DNA of 64,000 nucleotides. Source: Atherinomorus stipes. Taxonomy: Eukaryota; Chordata; Actinopteri; Atheriniformes; Atherinidae. This document shows positions 54,652 through 64,000 of this stretch, piece after piece. Made by a program: the position numbers and the translations under genes. The notes beneath the pieces were generated by a model that was not told the DNA's origin, did no database searches, and saw only the letters and a program-made list of their open reading frames with translations. The first letter of the stretch is position 1. Every line of letters starts with the position of its first letter. The stretch is taken from the NCBI GenBank assembly GCA_023101725.1, contig JALJCO010003457.1, forward strand, positions 215,477-279,476. Direction: 5' to 3'.

Positions 54652-54686
54652 TTTGATTTGATTTGATTTGATTTGATTTGATTTGA
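54652..54686 (+). repeat. (TTTGA)n tandem repeat, likely retroelement tail
   Basis: Seven units follow AAAGTGCTTCGTAAA, a pattern typical of the 3' end of fish L2-type retroelements. Confidence 0.7.
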
Positions 54687-54785
54687 AGAATGTGATCATG
54701 AGGTAAGACAGAAAATAGTGCAACAGAAAAAATGCTACAAACTGATGATGAAAATGATGAAAATGATGCAAACTTCAAATTGCAC

Positions 54786-55290
54786 AAAACACAGCTGTCC
54801 AAATGCTCACAGGAAGCAAATATTACAAAGAAAACATTACCCCATCATCGCCAATCTTCACTAGCTCCCCCTTACTTTTAGGCTCCACTTCAAGGTCTTA
54901 TTAATAGCTTTTAAAGTATTAAATGGTTTCTAACCAACGTATCTGTCGGAGCTTTTTCCACACACACTAGTGAGAGCTCTGTTTTGCCTGGAAATTATAG
55001 ATTGGGTTCCCTTTGTCCATCTGGTCTGCTCCATCAGTCTCAGAGTTTAAAACCCTTCTCAAAAATGTATCTCTTTGCACTGGCCTTGGTTCCTATTGAG
55101 TTTCTAACATTTGCTACTTTTTTTCTTTAAAACTTTAATTATTCCATCTTTTAGATTTTCTCCTTTAGTTTTTATTTTTAGATTTTTTTCCTATCCTAAA
55201 TAGTTTTATTCTCCTTATCTTTGTTTTAAATTGTTCAGCACTTTGGGCAACCGCTTTTGGTTTTAAATTATTTAAACTTGAATTAGAACT
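54786..55290 (+). pseudogene. Degraded L2-like LINE reverse-transcriptase 3' part
   Basis: Stop-ridden translation keeps phrases of the L2-type C-terminal region in order (for example ALFCLEI, and YLSELFPHTLVRAL next to it). No open frame of length remains. Confidence 0.5.
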
Positions 55291-58200
55291 TGAAACTGAA
55301 AAAAAAGATTAATAAAATATCTACTGGTTGACTTGACTAAACTAAAAATGTTCGTTTTTCTCAGTTAACCGTTTCTGAAATTCAAAGCCAGTACAAACTA
55401 AATGGAAAATCTGTAAAAAGCATAACAGGTCAACCAATGAAAATGTCAAAAAGTCAGCATAGAAAGCAAAAATATGCCTTAAACATAGAATATTATCAAC
55501 AAAAGAAATTCAAATTAAATCAGCAGAAAGAGGAGTTGATGTGTGCGACTGAACTGTAACAAACCAGCTAATGGAACTGGGATTATTCAGATAAAAGCCA
55601 AATGTAAACCATCACTGACATGAGACAGAAGAAAACAAGGTTAGAGTGGACTAACAAAAAAAGGTACAATATTACGCATATCCTGAAAAAAAAAAAATAC
55701 TAGGTGATGGACCATAAAAAGACAGATAATAGGATGAAAAAGAATTGATCCGCACACTAGATCTAGCTTCCAAATATGATTAATTCACCAAGTGACGTCT
55801 CGGGCCACCGCCCTTACTCTATGTAGATAAGACTTAATAACTTCAGCAACAGAACTACATGATGTGAATGACATAAAAGGAAAAAATATCATAGGTGACG
55901 CCTAATATTGTGGACTTGTGGGTGAACACATTAAAACTATAAATGAAAAGTATCCACAGCAAACTACTAAAAGTAGCAAACATTGGACAGCTGAGGTTTC
56001 CGCAACCAGACTAGAAGAAGGGCGGTGGCCCAGAACGAGTGGACTAACAGTCATGAGCTGTGGACGATTGGATAAAAGCAATGCAGATAATCACAAACCT
56101 GTGTGTGAAAGAGGTAATGCCAGAAACCTTTCTTTGGTTGAGATCCAGGAAAAATATGACAGGGGGAAACAAATTTCCACCATCATAGATGATGGAGTAA
56201 TCTACAGAAGCAGGGGAGATGGCAGTCATTACCTCTAAACTAATGTACAAGGGTTTGGACTGTCAAAAGTAGGTTTGTTTACATGTATGTTAAAGGAATT
56301 TTACAGAGAAATAAGAGTTGTTGACAAACGTTGGAACCTGATTGATGATGGTTTATCATTAGTGAAGTCCATGACAAAATATTCAAGCTGCCATAAAAGT
56401 CAGAAGAGGCAACACAAGGGTTTGTGATTTTATTGGTGGTTTAGGATTCCATCAATTTTTCCTTTACTTCATCTAAATCAGCAAAAATGACACCTTCTAC
56501 AATTTCTTTTCTCATTTTTAAGGTATAGTTTTGTTTGTGTTTGCCAAATAAAAAGACAAAAAGAACACCTTTCAAGTGTGACCATTTCTTTATTTTTATT
56601 GTGGGTTTTAGAGAGTAGTCATTCACACAGCAGACTAAATTATCATCTTATGGAAGATTTTATTTTTTTTCCTTAAAGCCCCAGTATTGAACTTTGGCGC
56701 TTCTTAAAACAGCCGATGTGTATCTGTCTTACTTCCTGTCTCCTCTTTGAACTCTCTCCAACCAGTAAAAGTTAGTCCTATGTTAACTCTTGTCTTGTTC
56801 TCTAGCTCTGTCTCTTCTTCTCTTTCTTTTATTTGCTTTGTTTGATGATTGGGATGATCTTGGGTTTCTTCACTAAAGCAGCCATGTGTCTGTCCAAAAT
56901 GGCCAGCGTTGATATCCAGTTGCTGGTGCATGACATGAAGCCACCAGCTTAAACTAAATAAATCCTAAATGCTTCCAGTTCCAAAGACCTTTGCAGTCAC
57001 TGAGTCAGCCATGAACTTTTTTTGGAAACATAATTACTTTCAAGACAGACATGAGGTCATCGGTGCAAAAGCTGCAGCTTGGCCGAAATTGTTCGGTAAA
57101 TATTCAACAGAATGGCCAAAAATTGAAGAATTACAGTCAAAGTCAAAGTCAAGACCTCGGTCTGATGGGAATTCAGTCGTGGGACTCTGTGCTCAAACAA
57201 ATGTCTGCAATCCTTAAAAAATAATTTATCCTCAAGGCCCATTTGAATCATAAAGCTTTTTATAAAGCTTCTTTTTTTAATGCACATTACTGCACAAGAG
57301 AAAAAATGAAAAATGAAACAAATCAAGAACAAATGACATCCCATTTAAAAAAGAAAGAAAAAAGAAAGAAGAAATGGAAGAGACAGACTATGTTCAAGTT
57401 ATTCACTCATAAATCCAGCAGTGACTCAGCTTTTTTGTCCTGCGCTTATGTCATCAAGAACTTATCATCTCTTGTACAGTAAAAACTTTCCAGTACTGAA
57501 GCTGCATGTAACACCAGTCCTAATAGACCGCCATGCTTTGCAGCTGTGAATCAGCAACTGTGGAGCATGCTAACGCTACCGTCAAGAGGCGCTTGTGATC
57601 ATTTCCTGCTTGATTCCACGAGCAGAAAAAAGTTTAGATAAATTTTAGATGAAATGTAGGCCAGAACCAGATCTGAAACTTCATTTCTCACGGTAAGTCC
57701 AAACACTTAACATGTTATAAGTAAGTTCTTCTACCTGCCTACAGTGACTAAACTAGCTCGAACTGCAGTAGCTTTGTTATATGTATGGGATTTTTTTTTT
57801 TTTTTACACTTTTAACTACCTTTTGATGATTATCCATGCCTAGTGTGATAAATATTAGGTTATTTTGCTTCCTGTGCAGGGGACACAGAGAAACCAGAGT
57901 TATAGTGGTACTACTTGTATTGTTGTCAAGTGATGGCAGTTTTTGTGTGTGTGTGTTTAACCTAAAACAGCTACATTTATTTAATCTAATTTGGAGTTCA
58001 GATTACTATTTCTAGTACTTATTTATTTGACAGTTACGGTGAATATCAAGCATATAATTATCACAAAGCACTACCTTGTTCAGGTGGTGTCTGAAATGAA
58101 TAAACAAGTCTGCTCCTAGCCCCCATAAATCTGCTGCATAATGGATACGGTGAATAAATAAAAGGTCTGAGCAGATCTTACAAGAATGATTAAATTGCTT

Positions 58201-58617
58201 CACAGATTAGGGGTAACCACTACAAAGTCATGTACTTATTTATTTTGATTTTTTAACATGAGAGCATCTTGTTGATCAAACTGTTATTTAATATGACAAT
58301 GCAAAAATTACTCTTAACAGGCTCCAGAAAAATCAGCAATATCATCCGAGAATTAGTCTTATTTTAAAACAAACAAGCAGGCAAAGGTGAAGCCAACACT
58401 GGTTTTAGGTTACTGCCTAACATGCATGAGGAGGACCTGATGGTCATAATGAAGGTTATAATGATTTTATGATTTTCCTGTTGTGTCTCAGTGTTTAATT
58501 TTTCTCCTTTAATACAGTGAACACTGAAGGTGTTTTGCCAGACATGTTTCCCACTCACATAAATTATTCTTTCAAAAGTAGCAATGGAAACAGATGCAAC
58601 CCATAACATCAGTGACC
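55291..58617. other. Intergenic sequence, nothing recognised
   Basis: The 106-codon + frame at 55918-56238 could not be assigned to a family. No splice or promoter context supports it as a gene. Confidence 0.4.
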
Positions 58618-59495
58618 TTAAAGGGGAAGCTCAGGATTTTTGACATAGGGTCTCATTTACAAGTGAGCCAGGGTCCTACTTATCACTGAAGACAATTTGT
58701 AGCATATATCATCCCATTATTCTAGTTCCAGGGGGTTGCCGATGCTAATGCTAGTGTGAGTCAATAAGAATCTGCTAGCCTGTCATTAATAACCAATCTT
58801 ATTCACTCCACAGAACATCCAAGGCAAATCAGCGAGCCTATCTGTGTAAATGCCCTGTTAAACTAGTAAACTTGTGTGTTATACAAGTAAAATTAGCCTT
58901 GTATGACAAATTTTGAATTACATATTGAGGACCTAGTTTCTTACCAGCTGCAAGAATTCTGTGCTTTGCTTCCCGGTGGTAACGTTACTACATTTGTCAG
59001 TGTATTCCAGTTCATAGAGATATGGTGACAGTTAGTTTGCTGAAAAAAAGTTCGAAATCATCTTCAAAATCTGACATACCCTCATGCCTTTCAGACGTGG
59101 TGATAGTTTTGACTGTATATTTGTGTAATCAGATTCCTTCATGCAGATGATATCACTCCGCTGCCAAATACAGGAAGTAAAACTTTAAGTGTTTCAGCAG
59201 CAACAACCAAAATGCAAGGTTAGTTTTATTTGCAACATTATTCTATGAACACGGCATTTACACAGATAGTGTAAGTTATTAATGATTTGCCTCAGATGTT
59301 CTGTGGATTGGTTAAGATTGTTTTTAATGGCAGGCTAGCAGATTCTATTGAGTTACACTAGCATTTAGCATTGGCAACCTCCTAGAACGAGAATAACGGA
59401 ATGAAATATGTTGAAATTGTCTCCAGTGATAAGTTGTATCCTGGCTCACTCAAAAATGAGGCCCTATGTCAAAAATCCCTGAACTTCCCCTTTAA
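58618..59495. mobile_element. TTAA-flanked foldback element with long arms
   Basis: Bases 58620-58860 are an imperfect reverse complement of about 59255-59494; the outer ends are TTAAAGGGGAAG and CTTCCCCTTTAA, with TTAA on both sides. It has the same architecture as 186-750. The central 400 bp has no frame. Confidence 0.82.
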
Positions 59496-60572
59496 CGGGC
59501 ATCATGTTGTGCTGTCTGTTCAGGTTATTGTCACATACTGAGATATTGTCAACCCTGCAATCTGCAGTGTTAACTACCATCCTCATACAGTACATGATGT
59601 AATTAAGCATGATTAAAGATCTAGTTTCCTACTCTGAAACATAGGCGTCACTGACCAACTTTATGGGGCACGGTCCCCGGTAAAAGAGGTTTGTGGCTCG
59701 GTATAATCTCAGGAATTAACCACCAAGCAGTAAGAGATAAGATGACATAGCAGTAACAAGGACAGTTGTGGTTGGTGTCCGAAGCCCCTCTCTTTCCTTT
59801 AAAATGGTGCAAAGTGGTTTAGTCCACACCTGCCCCGGATGTTTCAACTGAGTTATGCATCCTGCTGGAAGCCAGGAGTGATGGACGGCCAAGGGAAGCA
59901 AGGGAAAGTCACGTATTTCCCCAAGTAAGGAAAATATGACTACAGACAAGAAAGAAGAGAGGAGAAAATGAAGTGAGAAGCAGCTGGTTCCCGATTTCTT
60001 TAAGAATAGAAGGACTAACAGTTTGAGCTGCCAGCAGCAGCACACTGAGATTTATTAGGAACAACATGGATGAATTATTATCAGAAACTTAGTAATTACT
60101 GATGATTATTTGAGTCCCACTGATCAACCATGGTGATGGTGAAAAATGATGACAAAGCTGAGAGGGGCATCTGGGGGCCAAACGTTTTTATTTAAGAACA
60201 AGATCATTTCAGTTGAGCTAGGCTTCAGTCTGTTGCTCTTTGTGTTTCTCTCTCTCCAGCTTTGAAAAGGAGCTTTCAATAAATCAATAAAACTACAGGA
60301 ATAATGTGCTTGTACACTCTCCTCCTCTCAAAACCCCCAGAAAGTTTGGAGCTATTGTGCCCGGTGCATTCAAAATTTGATAACTTCATTTGGAAAGTCA
60401 CATGACTTTTGTGCACGTTGAAATGAGGCATCAAGCCATCGGGCACGATATTTGTGCTTTGAAAGATCAATGCACAGTCATCCCCACACACACTGTCTCG
60501 CACCATGAAAACTATACTAACACCTCTCTGTCACAGGCATCTGGAAGACAGAACCTCACGTACTGTTATGAC
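59496..60572. other. Intergenic sequence, nothing recognised
   Basis: No gene or repeat is identified. Confidence 0.4.
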
Positions 60573-60580
60573 ATGGTTCA

Positions 60581-60930
60581 TAGGGGTGCAACGATACAAA
60601 AAATTCACGCTTCACTTCAGTTCGATACTTTAGTGTCACAGTTTGATATTTTATCGATATAAAAAAAGGTGCATACTTTTTTTAAGCCATCGGGGTCATA
60701 CTTAACATGAAACCAAAAGCAGTTAACGCCAGATCTATAGTCAAACAAGTAGTTAAACGCAGATCTAAACGCAGATTTTCAACACAAAGCTCATCTTCAG
60801 AAGACAAGTTGATAAGATAGCTTTACAATTCTGGATTGTTCAATATTCAATACACAGTTCTCATGGTCTGGTACACACCTGTATTGAACGGTTTGATATG
60901 AATACCTGTACATGTACTGTTGCACCCCTA
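60581..60930. mobile_element. hAT MITE with exact 8-bp target duplication
   Basis: The ends TAGGGGTGCAACGATAC and TGTTGCACCCCTA are inverted repeats. ATGGTTCA flanks both sides exactly (60573-60580 and 60931-60938). A degraded relative lies at 40252-40628. Confidence 0.82.
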
Positions 60931-60938
60931 ATGGTTCA

Positions 60939-62342
60939 ATACCAATACAGTAAGTATTCATTTCTGTGCAACTCCATGCAACACCATGCATATTCAAAGT
61001 GCAAAGTGTGAATTGAAGTGTAAATGTGGCTGAACAACCTAAAGTGCTGTACAGTAATCTAATTTACCCATTTCATGTAGCACACTGCTGCTTCATTACA
61101 GAGCACATTTCTGAAATAATAATCATTTTTAGCAAATATGAATAAATAATGAGTAAATTCTGACTATTCAGGTATAAGATATATATCCCAATATTTTTAT
61201 TGCAAAGTGAGAGCAAATTTTTAGTCACAGTCAAAGCCAAATGTTACGTCACAAGTAGTTTTACTTAAACCGGCCAGATGAAATAATGCTTGGCTGCTCA
61301 AAGAATAATAAAATATAGATATAAATACTGTTTAACTCCACAGGAAACTCACAGAGGCAACTAAGGCTCGTTATAAAAGAATCATGACAAACCCTAGTAA
61401 GAGCAGCATTTAAGACAAAACAAACATTGAACTATGGACTGTATATTGATACATGCAATATGGTCCAATTCCATATCTCATTTGAAAATACATCAATATA
61501 AATTTCATATGGATATATTGCTCAGCCCTAACATGCACCAACATCTAAGCAGAACGGTCCTGTTCGACATGCACAGAATGTTGTTACATCACGTTATTTA
61601 TTAAGGACGGAGGTCTAAAAACTGATCATCACGGTTGTTGTGGTTTCTGCAGGACTCTAATCAAGCAGCAGCTTGACACTCATGCACTCCCACAATGAAA
61701 AGAAAAAGGCGCAGAGACAGAAGAGAGAACAATTGAGATTGTTTGAATTGTTTGAATTGAGAACAAACATTCTGTCACTGTCCAGGGAAATTCGTTGTTC
61801 ATCACCATCTGTCAGCGTGAGGAAACCTCACTCGTTGCACGTTTACAGTCGGAGCATGCGCTGTAAGAACGCAACCTCACAACTTTCCGATTGTGTTTGC
61901 ACGATCACACAACTGGTTTGGGAAAAGGAATATTCTACCCTTATGAAACCAAATAATTAATACCAGTGGTAATTCCTGTGACATGGCTTTGTAATAAGTA
62001 TGATATTACATGTATTGTATGATTAATAAAATGTAAAATGTATATTATGTAATAGTAGCTATAATACTTAAATTCTTTTATCTTCCATCCAGGCAAGACT
62101 GCACTGATAACCTTAAATCAGCTCTGCTTCATGATGTGTTCATGAACTCTGTAACAGACCCCCCCACTAACAGCATCAGTGTTTATATGGCACATGATAT
62201 AATAAATCATATTAATCATCATGTGACAGCTGAATGCTGTGAAGGCATGTTACATTTCTGAACTTCATCACAGAATAATCAAGAATAATCATCAATAAAT
62301 GACTGAAACGTGATGATTAAAAAACCCCACTGATGACAAAAA
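60939..62342. other. Intergenic sequence
   Basis: No gene is seen. About 61440-61535 resembles one end of another hAT repeat (TATATTGCTCAGCCCTAAC). Confidence 0.4.
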
Positions 62343-62437
62343 AGGTTCATTTTTGTTTAAATGAAATGAAAATGAAATGAAATGAAAAATACTTTATGAT
62401 CATCCCCGAAGGGAAATTCAGTATTGTAAAAGCTCAC

Positions 62438-62469
<32 letters not shown>

Positions 62470-64000
62470 ATAAACAAAAAGTCAGTTAGTCTTGTTCTTT
62501 AGGTGATGGTTGCTGGCAGGAATGAATTCCTGTATCTCTCCGTCCTACAGCGAATCCTTGACGCAGCCTCCCACTGAACACACTCTGTTGATTCTTCACC
62601 GTGTTGTGGAGAGGATGGGAAGTGTCCTCCATTATCTTCATCAGCTTGTGAAGCATTCTTTGAACGATCAGCTCCAGCGGCTCCAGAGTTATCCCCAGCA
62701 CAGAACCAGCTTTCTTGATCAGCTTGTTTAGTTTCTTCAAGTCTCTGGTTCTGATGCTGCTGCCCCAGCAGATGGCTGCAGAAAGCTAATTGCACTTTCT
62801 ACCACAGACTTATAGAAGATATGCAACATCTTATTGCAGACATTAAACGATTTTAGCTTCCTTAAAAAGAAGAGTCTGCTCATACCTTTCTTGTAGATGT
62901 AGTCACAGTTGCATTTCCAATCAAGTCTGTTGTCCAGCTGAACTCCAAGGTATTTGTAGTTCTCTACCACCTCCACCTCCTCTTCCAGGGATGTAGACAG
63001 GACTATGCTGCTTATTCTTGCTCCTCCTGAAGTCAACAATCATCTCTTTAGTCTTGCTGGTATTTAAGATGAGCTGATTGTTACTGCACCATTTCACAAA
63101 CTGATTGACAAGTTCCCTGTATTCGGTTTCTTGTCCATCACTAATACACCCCACAACAGCAAGAGCCACTGTGAATATTTCTGCAGATGACAGGACTCAG
63201 AGTTATACTGGAAATGGGAGGGGTACAGTGTAAAGAGGAATGGGGTGAGAGTACAGTCCCTTGTGGTGCTCCAGTGCTGCTGACCACTCATCTCAGACAC
63301 AATAAATCCCAGTCTCACAAACTGTGGTCTGTTTGTGAGGTAGTCGTAAATCCAGGTGGTTGTGGAGGGATCCACCTGGAAGGCAGGGAGCTTTTGACAC
63401 AGCAAAGCAGGCTGGAGAGGATTCAATGCACTTGAAAAATCGAACAACACAATCGTCAAAGTGCTGCCTGACTGGTCCAGATGAGAGTGGGCTCTCTGAA
63501 GCAAGAAGATGATGGCGGCTTTCAACCCCAAGCCCATTACGATATGCGAACTGTAATGGGTCCCCCGGAAAGTGTGTTCACTTGCTTGTTGAGGTGAGCC
63601 AGTAAGAGTCTCTCCAGGACTTTCATGATGTGAGATGTCAAAGCAACTGGTCTGTAGTCATTTGGTTCAGCTGGTTGTGGTTTTTTAGGGACTGGAACAA
63701 GACAGGATGTTTTCACAGCATGTGAACCCCTGTTCTGTCTCAGGCTGTGTGTTAAAAAGGTGCTGGAGAACCGGACATAGTTGTTCTGAGCAGGTCTTGA
63801 GAACTCTGGGACTGGACACCATCTGGACCTGCAGCCTTGTTCCGGTTCAGTTTTTCTAGTTGTTTCTTGACCTGGTCACATGAGACAGTCAGGCTGGAGG
63901 TGGAGGCAAAAGAGGTCTCAGGTTGTCCTGATGTGGAGGGAGATGAGGCTGTGTTCAGGTCCATGACTGAGGTGCAGGGTGACAGAGTGGAGGTGGGACA
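62343..64000 (-). mobile_element. Minus-strand LINE (Rex1/L2-like group), broken, running off the right edge
   Basis: Read on the minus strand, the window edge to about 62480 encodes reverse-transcriptase pieces: LEKLNRNKAAGPDGVQ (63752-63964), DYLTNRPQFVRLG (63094-63537), VENYKYLGVQLDNRLDWK (62737-63039) and KKAGSVLGITLEPLELIV (62486-62740). They lie in order but in different frames. The 3' end carries a T28 run on the + strand (62438-62465) and the tail CCCTTCGGGGATGATCATAA followed by TTTCATTTCATTT repeats. The frame breaks at the catalytic motif near 63165. The 5' part is outside the window. Confidence 0.85.

Noticed and set aside
55918..56238. 106-codon + frame considered as a Tc1 transposase or gag piece
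   Set aside because: I compared it with Tc1 transposase motifs by memory and found no convincing match; left unassigned.

Overview
The window is nuclear DNA of a ray-finned fish, probably a teleost. It is AT-rich and intron-rich, all the splice sites I placed are GT-AG, and it is crowded with fish-type DNA transposons (hAT, PIF/Harbinger, Tc1/mariner, TTAA-flanked elements), a tRNA-derived SINE and broken LINEs. Nothing looks prokaryotic, and most long open frames are chance or sit inside repeats.

One protein gene is clear. It is on the + strand from about 3982 to 36182, in 21 coding exons that join to an 801-codon frame. It encodes a class B (secretin-family) G-protein-coupled receptor of the calcitonin / calcitonin-receptor-like group. 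I call it calcr. The main supports are the seven-helix sequence and a miR-489 hairpin at about 5556-5637 in the first intron after the start codon; miR-489 lies inside CALCR in other vertebrates. The striking feature is the ectodomain: four consecutive hormone-binding domains (HBD1-4) instead of one. Each is encoded by the same three-exon module, which starts and ends in phase 0. HBD2 and HBD4 keep the residues that contact peptide in human CTR. HBD1 and HBD3 have lost several of them.

Layout: 1-3981 is upstream sequence with a TTAA-flanked foldback element. 3982-12733 holds the signal-peptide exon, mir-489 and the four HBD modules. 12734-15444 is an intron with hAT-type and other TIR elements. 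15445-27424 holds the seven-helix exons, with large introns. 27425-35960 is an 8.5-kb intron that contains a datable nest (a hAT MITE whose target duplication was split by a Harbinger element) and a TTAA MITE. 35961-36182 is the last coding exon.

From 36183 to 64000 I recognise no further host gene. This part has possible polyadenylation signals, hAT, Tc1, Harbinger and TTAA elements, (TA)n tracts, LINE remnants, and at the right edge a minus-strand LINE whose reverse transcriptase is frameshifted through its catalytic motif. All identifications are by eye; no database search was run.
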